40,833 nucleotides of DNA. Origin: an uncultured Pseudomonadota bacterium (GTDB taxonomy: Bacteria > Pseudomonadota > Gammaproteobacteria > Methylococcales > Methylomonadaceae). A program made the position numbers and the translations under genes. A model generated the notes under the pieces. That model ran no database searches and was not told the DNA's origin. It saw nothing but the letters and a program-made list of their open reading frames with translations. The stretch covers positions 1 to 40,833 of the forward strand of contig CAIQZX010000083.1 of the NCBI GenBank assembly GCA_903876445.1. The letters are read 5' to 3'. Below, piece by piece: positions 21,065 through 31,277 of the stretch. Positions within the stretch are counted from its first letter, which is position 1, and the number at the start of each line of letters is the position of its first letter.

Positions 21065-21870
21065 TGGACAAAGAATTATTAAGAATAGCAATTATTGGGA
21101 CGGGTTTAATCATCATGGTTGCGATGGTTATTTCGGCGTATCTCAAACATAAAGAATCGCAAGAAGACGAATTTGATGAATACGACGACGAAGACGAATT
21201 TGAAGAGGACTATGAGGACGAAGATGAGTTTGTTGAAAAGGAAGCGGAGATTGTAAAAAAACCATCGGTTGCTCAAACACTTAAAAATGCCGTTACTCAA
21301 AAAATACAGTCACGTCAAAAAGCACCTCCACAGATCAATCTCGACAAATACGACGATTTCGAACATGAGCATGAAGAGCATGATTATGAATTAGCTCATG
21401 AAGACGAACACGAAGACAAACACCTGCATGAACACGAAGAACCGGAACATCATGACGAAGAGCCGCCTCAACGTCCTTCCGTTTCACCGTCAATAATTCA
21501 ATTTAGTGTTATTACAAAAGCACACGATGATTTTAATGTCGCCGATGTTTTCCATGTGTTGGAAGGTTTAGGTTTGGAATACGGCAGCATGAAAATTTTT
21601 GAACGTATCGACGAAAAACGTTTTGTGCATTTTGGTGTCGCAAGTATGGTTGAACCGGGAACTTTTCCAGATAAAAATTTAGAAAAGTATTATTGCCCAG
21701 GCGTAGTATTTTTTATGCAAATGGATGGATTAGAAGAACCGCGAACTGTTTTTGATGATTATGTAGCGACGGCAGTTTTATTCGCACAGCAAATGGATGG
21801 TGTGGTTTTAGATCATCGTCGCCAACCACTTACCAATGAAATGGTTAATGCAATTCGTGCGGCAATGTAA
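21064..21870 (+). CDS. zipA: Cell division protein ZipA
   Basis: Position after smc (TAATG overlap), N-terminal TM, charged linker and C-terminal ZipA domain (FHVLEGLGLEYGSMKIFERIDEKRFVHFGVASMVEPGTFP). Confidence 0.9.
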   Translation: MDKELLRIAIIGTGLIIMVAMVISAYLKHKESQEDEFDEYDDEDEFEEDYEDEDEFVEKEAEIVKKPSVAQTLKNAVTQKIQSRQKAPPQINLDKYDDFEHEHEEHDYELAHEDEHEDKHLHEHEEPEHHDEEPPQRPSVSPSIIQFSVITKAHDDFNVADVFHVLEGLGLEYGSMKIFERIDEKRFVHFGVASMVEPGTFPDKNLEKYYCPGVVFFMQMDGLEEPRTVFDDYVATAVLFAQQMDGVVLDHRRQPLTNEMVNAIRAAM

Positions 21871-21884
21871 TTTGAGAAGTGAAT

Positions 21885-22436
21885 ATGCGTGGATTATTAG
21901 ACCGTTTAAAAGATTTCGTTATTTATGATGCCGACGTGGAGTTTTATGCCAAAGTTTTTCCGGATTCTGTGGGGCGCAAAGAATTGATGCGTTTACGAAA
22001 AATGAATCGCTCGGATTTAGTCCAAGTCGTTGCAATTGAAAAATCCAGTTACAGTTTTCCATGGGGCGAAGATATTTTCCGAGATTGCCTAAATATGCGT
22101 TATCAATGCTGGGTTTGTGAATTAGCGGATGATGTTTTGGGTTATGGCATCATGTCGATGGCAGTTGGTGAAGCGCATATTTTAAATTTGTGTGTTTCAC
22201 CACGCGAACAAAAACAAGGTATTGGACGAAAAATTTTAGAACACTTAATTTCGATTGCACAAAATGAAGCAGAGCAAATGTTTTTAGAAGTCCGCCCAAC
22301 AAATTTCGGTGCGATTGCATTGTATGATTCGATTGGATTCAATGAAATTGGCATACGAAAGGCTTATTATCCTGCGGCAAACGGTGGACGCGAAGATGCG
22401 TTAATGTTTGCGTTGGAATTATTTAAGGGCGAGTAA
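21885..22436 (+). CDS. rimI: Ribosomal protein bS18-alanine N-acetyltransferase-like GNAT protein
   Basis: MNRSDLVQVVAIEKSSYSFPWGEDIFRDCL, NLCVSPREQKQGIGRKILEHLI, EVRPTNFGAIALYDSIGFNEIGIRKAYY. About 40 aa precede the usual RimI start. Confidence 0.88.
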   Translation: MRGLLDRLKDFVIYDADVEFYAKVFPDSVGRKELMRLRKMNRSDLVQVVAIEKSSYSFPWGEDIFRDCLNMRYQCWVCELADDVLGYGIMSMAVGEAHILNLCVSPREQKQGIGRKILEHLISIAQNEAEQMFLEVRPTNFGAIALYDSIGFNEIGIRKAYYPAANGGREDALMFALELFKGE

Positions 22437-24195
22437 ATTGTTGACCAATAAACAAATCGTTACTTACTGTTTTCACCGCGTTCAACCACGTTAATGATTG
22501 CTGACATTCGGGCGAATAGGGCGGTTCTTTACAAACACCGATTCGTCCATCGCTAAATTCATCAAAATGCAAACCTACCAAGGGACGAATTCGCCGATTA
22601 TCGGGCGGTGTAGCAAAATCCATAATTGTTGGTTGATTTAAATGCAATAAACTCAAAATCAATTTTGGCACTTCGTACAACGGCAAACGCCCAACTTTTA
22701 ATGCCCCTTTTTCGCCGTCAATAATTAACAATGGTGTATTGACGTAGGTTTTAAACATGGCATCAGAAAAATCTCCACGACTATTTTTCAAAATTCCCGA
22801 TTCAACATAACCCGCAAAATGCTCGCCCAAAAAAGGTAAGTGATCGCCAAACGCAACGATAATTCCGTTTGGATCACGCTTTTGTAAAGCATTTATAAAA
22901 TCCACAAATTCACTCGATTTGTAAAACGTGGTATTTGCATACGCGGTTACTTCATCTATTTTTGAAGAGCTTGTTATTTGAGACGGACGATTTTCATTTA
23001 ATGGGTAATCCCAATGCCCAAAATAAGTAACGATATAATCCAATAAGGGTTTTTGTGTTGTCAGCGTGTCTGAGATTTTTTCTAAAACCTGACGATACAG
23101 CGAGCTATCGCCTAAAAATTCGCGGTTAATATCGTCCAAAATAAAATCGCTTTCCGACCAATAAGTTTGAAAACCAACACGATGATACGCATTTACGCGA
23201 TTCCAAAAAACGGGAACATTGGGATGTGAAACAACGGTTTTGTAGCCTTTATCTGCAAGTATGCGTGGCAAGCAGGGGACTTCATTCAGTAATTGCCGTT
23301 CAAATTTCACGGTGTTTTTCGTTACCGGAAAACCACATAACACTTCAAATTCTGAATTTGCGGTCATGCCTGCAAAAACAGGTACAACGGCTGTCGAATT
23401 GTTAGCACTTCCCCATAATTTACGAAAATCATCCGATAATGGATTTTTACTAAATGTCACTTTTGATAAATTATTCGCATCCCAAAATGATTCGAGTAAT
23501 ACAATATGTACGTTGCGTGGGGTAAATTCTTCAAAGGTACTTGAGCGTGAATGTTGCGCTAAAACACTGACCGCTTGTCGTGCCGCATCTGCATCGGGTG
23601 CGGTATCGGCAACTAAAAAATACCGTGCTGTTTCAAGTACGGAATGGATTGTTGCGCCTTGCCATAAATAATTGGAACGCTGATCCCATTCTTTTGTGCC
23701 GATGTAAGTATCAATCGGATAAACAATAGAATCCGGTTGATATAAAATTGTTAAAAAAAACATTCCACCAAAAACACCGCCAAGATAATTCTTCCATGTT
23801 CGCAAAGTGAAATTAAAAATCGCTAAAAATGCCAACGCAACTAATGGCAAGGCTAATGCAAAAAATTTCCAGCCTTCTAAAATCAACAACAAAGACCGCA
23901 ACGAAAAAATATCATCCGGCATTATCGGTCCGCCGAAAAATGCAATTTTAATCGGATTACCTAAATACAAAACGCTCATGATAAGCGTGTGCAAAATTAA
24001 AAAAATCCAATCACGCCGTGACACCAAAAACAACGCATACGCGAAAATTAGCTGTGCGATAAAATCATAAGGCACACGTTCCGGTATAATTTGTACATCA
24101 AACTGAAAAACACTAATGACATAGCAAAGCGCGTAAAGAAACGTCGTTGAATAAATCGGCAAAAATGGTGTGTGAAGAAATTTTTTTAAGGTCAT
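22423..24195 (-). CDS. LTA synthase/phosphoglycerol transferase-like sulfatase-fold membrane protein
   Basis: N-terminal multi-TM region, then NVHIVLLESFWDANNL, MTANSEFEVLCGFP, YFGHWDYPLNENRP, IVAFGDHLPFLGEHF. Internal ATG at 24195 preferred. Confidence 0.85.
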   Translation of the reverse strand: MTLKKFLHTPFLPIYSTTFLYALCYVISVFQFDVQIIPERVPYDFIAQLIFAYALFLVSRRDWIFLILHTLIMSVLYLGNPIKIAFFGGPIMPDDIFSLRSLLLILEGWKFFALALPLVALAFLAIFNFTLRTWKNYLGGVFGGMFFLTILYQPDSIVYPIDTYIGTKEWDQRSNYLWQGATIHSVLETARYFLVADTAPDADAARQAVSVLAQHSRSSTFEEFTPRNVHIVLLESFWDANNLSKVTFSKNPLSDDFRKLWGSANNSTAVVPVFAGMTANSEFEVLCGFPVTKNTVKFERQLLNEVPCLPRILADKGYKTVVSHPNVPVFWNRVNAYHRVGFQTYWSESDFILDDINREFLGDSSLYRQVLEKISDTLTTQKPLLDYIVTYFGHWDYPLNENRPSQITSSSKIDEVTAYANTTFYKSSEFVDFINALQKRDPNGIIVAFGDHLPFLGEHFAGYVESGILKNSRGDFSDAMFKTYVNTPLLIIDGEKGALKVGRLPLYEVPKLILSLLHLNQPTIMDFATPPDNRRIRPLVGLHFDEFSDGRIGVCKEPPYSPECQQSLTWLNAVKTVSNDLFIGQQFTRP

Positions 24196-24202
24196 GAACA
24201 AG

Positions 24203-24931
24203 CTATTTTTGAACGTTAAAATACGGCGGCATTTCATGAACATAAGCGAGATACATCGCATCAGCCATTGACCATAAAACATCGAGTTTAAACTTCAAAA
24301 TATCGACCATCCGATTTTGTTGTTCGCGCGTTTTGTACCAATCGAGTGTAATTTCTAAACCGTGTTCGACATCGCGTCGCGCTTCGGTTAAACGTTTGCG
24401 AAAATACGCATAGCCTTCAGGTTCAACCCACGGATAATGTGCTGGCCAATTATCTAAACGTTGTTGATGAATTTTTGGGGCGAATAATTCAGTCAACGAT
24501 GAACTCGCGGCTTCATGCCATTCTGCACGACGCGCAAAATTCACATACGCATCAACTGCAAAACGCACGGCAGGTAAAACGTGTTTTAACGAGGTCAGTT
24601 CTTCGCGGGTCAAACCCACTGCAATACCTAATTGAATCCATGCTTCAATGCCGCCAACATCAGTTGGACTACCATCGTGATCTAAAATGCGTTGTGTCCA
24701 TTTCGCGCGAGTTTCACGGTCAGGACAGTTCGCCAAAATGTTCGCATCTTTAATCGGAATGCAAACTTGATAGTAAAAACGATTTGCCACCCAACCTTGT
24801 AATTGGGCTTTCGTTAATTTTCCTTCATTCATTAAAATGTGATACGGATGATGAATGTGATAAAGATTTTCCATACCGCGTAATTGGGCTTCAAATTCTT
24901 CGCGTGTCCAAGGCGTATTGGTTGTGGTCAT
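24203..24931 (-). CDS. pqqC: Pyrroloquinoline-quinone synthase PqqC
   Basis: [70 protein letters not shown]. Confidence 0.96.
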   Translation of the reverse strand: MTTTNTPWTREEFEAQLRGMENLYHIHHPYHILMNEGKLTKAQLQGWVANRFYYQVCIPIKDANILANCPDRETRAKWTQRILDHDGSPTDVGGIEAWIQLGIAVGLTREELTSLKHVLPAVRFAVDAYVNFARRAEWHEAASSSLTELFAPKIHQQRLDNWPAHYPWVEPEGYAYFRKRLTEARRDVEHGLEITLDWYKTREQQNRMVDILKFKLDVLWSMADAMYLAYVHEMPPYFNVQK

Positions 24932-24995
24932 GATGTTTCCTTTTTTAAAGTGGAATGAAAATAGAGTCTAATTTTTAGTCTAAAAAATGTACTGA

Positions 24996-26351
24996 TTAAA
25001 GTTGCGTCAAGTCGGAAAAATTATTTTTACCGGCAGTTTTACACCATTCTACGGGATTAAGTGCTTTACCTTTTTTACGAATTCCAAAATACAAACTCGC
25101 TCTATCATGACCACCACTTAAACCAACGGATGCAATGACATCGCCAGAATTCACGACATCGCCGACTTTTTTATATAAACTTTGATTGAACGCATACAAA
25201 CTAATATAACCTTTGCCGTGATCGACGATAATAATTAACCCATAACCGCGCATCCAATCCGCGTAGATGACTTTGCCATCCGTAATGGTGTGAATTTCAG
25301 TGCCTTCTGGCGCGGCAATAATTACGCCGTCTAATTTTCCTTCTTCACGCGCTGAACCAAATCGCTGCATCAAATCGCCTTGAACCGGCCACGGTAATTC
25401 GCCTTTTAATTTTGCAAAATCACCTTCTAATTGGGGAAAATTATCTTCCGCTAAGGGTTTGACTGGCGCAACAATCGGTGTGTCTTTTTCCTTTTCTTTA
25501 TGGCGCGTTATCAACATGGGCGATTCTTCATCATTCAGTTTTGGCGCGACGGATAAAACAATTTGTTCTTCGGCTTGTAATCGTTTTCTACGAAGCGTTC
25601 TCGCTTTTTCAATTTCAGAATTCAAATCACTGTTCGACGTTTGCAATGTCGAAAGTAAGTTTTTTAAAGCTGATTCGCTGTCTTTCAAGCGGTTGATTTG
25701 TTGTTCATTCGAAAGAAAATCCGGTGTTGCGTGTTTTAATAATTGAGCGCGTTGTTTTTTAATCGCTTCTACGGAATTTTGTTCAAGGTGCTTTTGTGTA
25801 AGATTTTGTTCAAGTTGCGAAGTTTCTACTTCATTTTGTTTTTTCAAATGTTCTAAATGCCGCAACGTTTCACTAGTGTGTGTTAATTGATTTACTCGCC
25901 GTGCATTCAAATAATCGTAATAAGCCATCATACGACTGGTTAAAATCGGGTCTTGTTGATTCAGTAATAATTTAATGCGCTCTTTATTTCCCATGGCATA
26001 CATGGTTTTTATTTGCCCAGCTAGTTCATCGTTTTGCTTTGTTATCTCCATCGTCATTGCTTGAATTTCAGCATGAATTTTCGCTAAATTTTGTTTTTGT
26101 TTAGCCGTTTGATTTTCTAAATTTTTTAACAGCGCAGTAGTGTTGCCATAAAGTTTATCAAGTTCAGAAAGCTGATTATTTAATAATGTTGCTTGCGCTT
26201 GTTTATCAACAGAAATGTTGGCTTCACGAGATGTTAAAAGTTCGGCATTTGCGGTGTTAAAAATAAAAAATAAGCCAATAAAAACGAGAAATGAGCGCGA
26301 ATGGTTACGCGCTCCCCAATTTTTTATTGTTGAAACAATTTGATTCTGCAT
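24996..26351 (-). CDS. EnvC-like murein hydrolase activator (coiled coil plus M23/LytM domain)
   Basis: Signal/TM, extended coiled coil, C-terminal GVIIAAPEGTEIHTITDGKVIYADWMRGYGLIIIVDHGKGYISLYAFNQSL. Confidence 0.9.
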   Translation of the reverse strand: MQNQIVSTIKNWGARNHSRSFLVFIGLFFIFNTANAELLTSREANISVDKQAQATLLNNQLSELDKLYGNTTALLKNLENQTAKQKQNLAKIHAEIQAMTMEITKQNDELAGQIKTMYAMGNKERIKLLLNQQDPILTSRMMAYYDYLNARRVNQLTHTSETLRHLEHLKKQNEVETSQLEQNLTQKHLEQNSVEAIKKQRAQLLKHATPDFLSNEQQINRLKDSESALKNLLSTLQTSNSDLNSEIEKARTLRRKRLQAEEQIVLSVAPKLNDEESPMLITRHKEKEKDTPIVAPVKPLAEDNFPQLEGDFAKLKGELPWPVQGDLMQRFGSAREEGKLDGVIIAAPEGTEIHTITDGKVIYADWMRGYGLIIIVDHGKGYISLYAFNQSLYKKVGDVVNSGDVIASVGLSGGHDRASLYFGIRKKGKALNPVEWCKTAGKNNFSDLTQL

Positions 26352-26360
26352 AAACTCGTT

Positions 26361-27899
26361 TTAGCGTAACAACGATTTGCCACTCATTTCAGCAGGTGGC
26401 GTTAAACCCAAAATTGCTAATATGGTTGGTGCGATGTCTGCTAAATTGCCACCATCTGCTAGTGTTCCTTCACCTTCAACGTAAACTAACGGCACGACAT
26501 TAGTTGTGTGAGCCGTGTGCGCTTGATGTGTTATTTCGTCCGTCATTTGTTCGATGTTTCCATGATCAGCGGTAACTAGCATTCGTCCACCTACTGATTT
26601 CAAGGCATCAACAACACACTGTAATGAATGATCAATCGCCTCAACGGCTTGAATTGCCGCCTCTAAATTTCCGGTATGACCAACCATATCGCAATTCGCA
26701 TAATTGCAAATAATCACATCATGATTTTCTTCGAGAATGTCTTTTACCAAATGGTAAGTTACTTCGGGCGCATTCATTTCGGGTTGCAAATCATATGTTT
26801 TCACTTTTGGCGAGGGAATTAAAATTCGGTCTTCACCTGCAAACGGTTCATCACGTCCACCATTGAAAAAGAAGGTAACGTGGGCGTATTTTTCTGTTTC
26901 TGCTAAACGTAATTGCGTCATACCAAGTTGCGACAAATAATCGCCCAAACTATTCTTTAAATCCGGAGAGGTGAAAGCAATTGGATAATTAAATTTTTCA
27001 TGATATTGCGTTAAGGTCGCAAAATATCCACGATGCGCTTCGTGATGACGTTCAAATTTATCAAACGTTGTTTCGGTAATCGCTTGGCTAATTTCGCGTG
27101 CGCGATCAGCGCGGAAATTCATAAATACAACGGAATCGTCTAAACCGATTGAAACCACAGATTCTGGTGTGTCTGCAATCAATGTGGGTAATACGAATTC
27201 ATCACTTTCACCGCGTTCATAAGCCGCGTCTAATCCTGCTTGTGCTGTGATTGAGAAATGCGGCGCGTTGGCTTTCATCAACATTTCGTAGGCTTGCGCG
27301 ACACGTTCCCAGCGATTATCTCTGTCCATCGCATAAAAACGACCTGTGATTGATGCAATTTTTCCTGCGCCACATTCACGCATTCTTTGTTCTAAAAAGA
27401 TAAATGAACTGTCGGCACTTTTTGGCGGCACATCGCGTCCGTCTAAAAACGCATGAACATAAATTTTTGAAAGTCCGCGTTTTGCCGCTAATTCGACCAT
27501 CGCCGCAATTTGTGCTTCATGGCTGTGAACGCCACCCGCTGAAAGTAATCCTAAAATATGTAAGGCGTTATCATTTGATTTCGCTTCGTCTACCGCTTTA
27601 CACAAAACGGCATTATCAAAAAAACTGCCATCTACAATCGCATCATTTACCAATGAAAAATCTTGTGGAATATAGCGTCCGCAGCCAATGTGTAAATGCC
27701 CGACTTCAGAATTGCCCATTTGTCCATCGGGCAAGCCCACAACGTGACCAGAACATTTCAAATACGTCATCGGATAGGTTTTTTGTAATTTGTCCCAACA
27801 CGGTGTTTTTGCCAGTGCAATGGCGTTATTTTCGGTTTCTGGTGAATAGCCGAAGCCATCTAAAATTAGTAAAACTAACGGTTTAATGCGTTGTGTCAT
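26361..27899 (-). CDS. gpmI: 2,3-bisphosphoglycerate-independent phosphoglycerate mutase
   Basis: PLVLLILDGFGYS, GQMGNSEVGHLHIGCGR, ADHGNIEQM. Internal ATG at 27899 preferred. Confidence 0.97.
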   Translation of the reverse strand: MTQRIKPLVLLILDGFGYSPETENNAIALAKTPCWDKLQKTYPMTYLKCSGHVVGLPDGQMGNSEVGHLHIGCGRYIPQDFSLVNDAIVDGSFFDNAVLCKAVDEAKSNDNALHILGLLSAGGVHSHEAQIAAMVELAAKRGLSKIYVHAFLDGRDVPPKSADSSFIFLEQRMRECGAGKIASITGRFYAMDRDNRWERVAQAYEMLMKANAPHFSITAQAGLDAAYERGESDEFVLPTLIADTPESVVSIGLDDSVVFMNFRADRAREISQAITETTFDKFERHHEAHRGYFATLTQYHEKFNYPIAFTSPDLKNSLGDYLSQLGMTQLRLAETEKYAHVTFFFNGGRDEPFAGEDRILIPSPKVKTYDLQPEMNAPEVTYHLVKDILEENHDVIICNYANCDMVGHTGNLEAAIQAVEAIDHSLQCVVDALKSVGGRMLVTADHGNIEQMTDEITHQAHTAHTTNVVPLVYVEGEGTLADGGNLADIAPTILAILGLTPPAEMSGKSLLR

Positions 27900-28011
27900 G
27901 ATTTTTCCTTTTTCTAAAATTATGATGTTGCTAAGGTGTGAATTGCCGTGCATTATAGCAATACACACGGTCGTTACTTCAAATTCTATTCCACAACGGA
28001 GTTTTCGCAAT

Positions 28012-28425
28012 ATGATTCGTTTTCAATTACATTCGCAACTCGAAAAAGATTGTTTTATTTTAGGTGAATTTGAACTTTGCCAAGTTTTATTGATGAATGA
28101 CAGCCAATTTCCGTGGTTTATTTTAGTGCCAAAACGTGCTGATATTCGTGAAATTTATCAACTTTCTGCTGATGAACAAGTCATATTGATTCAGGAATCG
28201 AGTTATTTGGCGGAAAAATTAGTGACTATTTTTAATGCGGATAAATTGAACATTGCGGCAATCGGCAACATTGTGCCGCAATTACATTTACATCATGTTG
28301 TGCGCTATCAAACCGATAAAGCGTGGGCGATGCCCGTGTGGGGAAAATTCCCTGCTATTCCCTACACTGAGCAACAATTAAATGACTTAAAAGCAAAATT
28401 AACGTCGATAGAATTTATCGCATAG
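28012..28425 (+). CDS. HIT-family protein
   Basis: PWFILVPKRADIREIYQLS...VPQLHLHHVVRYQTDKAWAMPVWG (histidine-triad-like motif); ATG at 28012. Confidence 0.88.
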   Translation: MIRFQLHSQLEKDCFILGEFELCQVLLMNDSQFPWFILVPKRADIREIYQLSADEQVILIQESSYLAEKLVTIFNADKLNIAAIGNIVPQLHLHHVVRYQTDKAWAMPVWGKFPAIPYTEQQLNDLKAKLTSIEFIA

Positions 28426-28429
28426 ATTT

Positions 28430-30559
28430 TTAATTCACCGCCTCATTTTCATAAATTCCACTCAACTTGCGCTTAAATTCGTCTGTAATCATGCCAGCAT
28501 CTTGTCTACTTTTTACAACACGCGGCGTAATTAAAACGACTAATTCCGTTTTGTCCTGATTCTTTGTTTTATTGCCAAACATCGCACCTAAAACAGGGAT
28601 TTGATGTAAAAATGGCACGCCACTATCGCCCGTTGTGTTGTTATCTTTAATCAAGCCGCCTAATACGATGGTTTCACCACTTTGAACAGCAACAGAACTG
28701 GTAATTTCACGGGTTAAAATTGGCGGATTTCCACCATCTGAAGGAACTTCTCCGGGATCTTCAACACTTTGTGTGACTTCCATAGTAACTAATCCGTTTG
28801 CATTAACGCGCGGTTTGATTTTTAGCTTTACACCTGTTTTACGTTGTTGTTGCTGGCTAAAAACATTATTCGTGCTGCCGGTTGTGTTGTTATTTAGTGA
28901 ACCCATCGACCCTGTCATCAACGAAATTTCTTTACCAACTTGCATACTGGCTTCTTGATTATTTAGCACCATCAACGACGGAGAGGAAATGACATTGACA
29001 TTATTATTATTCGCTTCGGCATTTAAAATCGCGCCAATATCTTTGGCATTACTTAAAAATGAATAACCAAATCCACCACTTGCCGCGCCAGCCGCAATCG
29101 CGCCAACATTGTTGGCTTCCATCAGATTTTGACCGCCATTTTTGTGGGAAAAATACCATTGAATACCATATTTCAATGTATCGGTGAGTGTGACTTCAAC
29201 AATGGTTGCATCAACTAAAACTTGTAATGGCATGACATCTAATTGCGTTAATATCGGACGAATAATTTCATATTCTTGCGCGGTTGCAACGATAACTAAT
29301 GAATTATTTGCTTCATCAGCGATAATTCGCACATCGCCGACATTGGAAACTTTTGCATCGCCTGTATTGCCGTTTGATGTCGTGCGGGAGGCAGTTTTTT
29401 TCGTTTCAGAAGACTTGTCTGTTTTATTGGTTAATTCTCCTGCTTTTTTACCGCTAGCAAGTTTCGGTGCTTTTTCACGACGTGATGTGCTGCCGCTAGA
29501 ACTAAAAATATCATTCAATGTATTTGCCAACTCTACTGCGTCAACGTGTTGAACTTTATAAACATTCACTCCACCGCCCGTTGTCGAATTTGCTTTATCT
29601 AAACGTGTAACCCATTGTTCAATATCTTTCAAATAACGCGCTTGATGTGTAATCGCTAAAACCGCATTTAATCGTTCAATTGAAATAAACCGAAAAAATT
29701 GGTCTTCGTCACTTTTGGCTTTTTTATAAAAAACTTCGTCGAGTTCTTTAATCAACGTTTCCGCATCAACGTGTGCGAGTGGAAATAAAGCAAACGAACG
29801 TCCTTTTAAAACATCAACATCGAACGTATTTACCATATCCATAATGCGTGCTAACTCATCAGCCGCTCCGGAAACGACTAATAAATTGCGTCGTCCATCA
29901 ACGGTTAATAACGTTTTTTCATGTAAAAGGGGTTTAATCAAATCAGCAATGTCATTTACCGCCACATTTTTAACGGGAATAACACGCATTTGATAACCCG
30001 ATTTTCCACCGCGATTTGAACTGAAATTCGCGCTGTATAACGCTTCATTTAAGGGTTCAATATGATAAATATCGCCATCTTTTATCAATGCGGCGTTATT
30101 CATACTTAATACCATTTCTAACGTAGGCAATAATTCTTCTTTGCTCAAAGCGTGTGTAGTTTGTAGCGTCACTTTACCGACGACTTTAGGACTGAGAACA
30201 TAATTTTGCGCCAAAATGTCACTCAAAATCACTTTTGCGACCTCACCTAAATCCGCATCGTCAAAATTTAGACTAAATTCGCCTTTTGTTTTTTTTCCGG
30301 TGTTATTTTGTGCTGCTTGCTCGGTTGCCGGAGGCAGTGCGGTCGCATAATCTGAACTGGGATATAACTCACTTTTTGGTTTTTGTATGTCAGATGACAC
30401 AGTTTTGTTTTGTAATTGCGGTATCATTTCGCTTGGCATTGGTGCGTGTGACGTAATGGGCAATTTAGGATGTTTCGGGTTAAGTAATTCACAGCCCGAT
30501 AACGTTGTTAAACTTAAAATGGCAGAAGCTAGAGCAGTTAATTTTTGGGTTGAGTTCAT
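28430..30559 (-). CDS. gspD: Type II secretion system secretin GspD
   Basis: Lipobox LTTLSGCE; N0/N1-N3 domains; secretin signature VQSGETIVLGGLIKDNN...TELVVLITPRVV. Confidence 0.95.
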   Translation of the reverse strand: MNSTQKLTALASAILSLTTLSGCELLNPKHPKLPITSHAPMPSEMIPQLQNKTVSSDIQKPKSELYPSSDYATALPPATEQAAQNNTGKKTKGEFSLNFDDADLGEVAKVILSDILAQNYVLSPKVVGKVTLQTTHALSKEELLPTLEMVLSMNNAALIKDGDIYHIEPLNEALYSANFSSNRGGKSGYQMRVIPVKNVAVNDIADLIKPLLHEKTLLTVDGRRNLLVVSGAADELARIMDMVNTFDVDVLKGRSFALFPLAHVDAETLIKELDEVFYKKAKSDEDQFFRFISIERLNAVLAITHQARYLKDIEQWVTRLDKANSTTGGGVNVYKVQHVDAVELANTLNDIFSSSGSTSRREKAPKLASGKKAGELTNKTDKSSETKKTASRTTSNGNTGDAKVSNVGDVRIIADEANNSLVIVATAQEYEIIRPILTQLDVMPLQVLVDATIVEVTLTDTLKYGIQWYFSHKNGGQNLMEANNVGAIAAGAASGGFGYSFLSNAKDIGAILNAEANNNNVNVISSPSLMVLNNQEASMQVGKEISLMTGSMGSLNNNTTGSTNNVFSQQQQRKTGVKLKIKPRVNANGLVTMEVTQSVEDPGEVPSDGGNPPILTREITSSVAVQSGETIVLGGLIKDNNTTGDSGVPFLHQIPVLGAMFGNKTKNQDKTELVVLITPRVVKSRQDAGMITDEFKRKLSGIYENEAVN

Positions 30560-30590
30560 GTTTTTTTCGATTTTTAAAATGGCGTAGTAT

Positions 30591-31277
30591 TTACTGTTGA
30601 ATGGGTTCAACGCTTTCGTCAGCAGGTGGCTCAACATTTTGCGATGCGTCCGGTATTTGCAAATTTTGTGGCGGCATTCCTTGTTGTAAACTTTGTTGTA
30701 AATTTTGCTGTGGAATTGGCGGTTGTTGTAGCGGTGGAATACGATTATTACCGTTCATTCCCATTGGTAAAGGCATTTTATTTTTCACTTTTCGTAATAG
30801 CAAAATTTTTGTTTCACCGGCTTGCGTTAACGTCACGTTATCTGTATGAATGTCACTGATTTTCCAGCCATCTAACTCATCACCTAATTTTTGTTTGCGA
30901 TAATTATCTTTAGGCACTTTCGTATTTATGCGACTAAAAAAAGCGGTTGAGCCTTTCGGCGTGACAAAAATTCCTGTTAATTCCCAAACAAACGCCTCAA
31001 CTTTTTTAACAGCCGCAACGGGAACGGTTTCTGGTATTGGTTCATCAACGGGTTTTCGTCCTTTTATAAATAAAGGGCGTTCGACTAAATCGCTGTAACT
31101 GTCTTCGCTTGTTTCGGTCAAATCCAAACTGGGCAATTCTTCGCCTTCAGTTTCATCAGTTTTTGATGGGGATTGTTGGATGTTAGTAGTTTCGCTTTCC
31201 GCGTACCATTCACCAACTAAAACGACCGCAAATAATGTATTTAAAGCAATCAAAACAAAAAGAGTTGAACGATTCAT
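30591..31277 (-). CDS. Type II secretion system GspC/GspN-like protein (HR domain, P/Q-rich tail)
   Basis: N-terminal TM, ERPLFIKGRKP, WELTGIFVTPKGSTAFFSR...KLGDELDGWKISDIHTDNVTLTQAGETKILLL; operon position. Confidence 0.7.
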   Translation of the reverse strand: MNRSTLFVLIALNTLFAVVLVGEWYAESETTNIQQSPSKTDETEGEELPSLDLTETSEDSYSDLVERPLFIKGRKPVDEPIPETVPVAAVKKVEAFVWELTGIFVTPKGSTAFFSRINTKVPKDNYRKQKLGDELDGWKISDIHTDNVTLTQAGETKILLLRKVKNKMPLPMGMNGNNRIPPLQQPPIPQQNLQQSLQQGMPPQNLQIPDASQNVEPPADESVEPIQQ

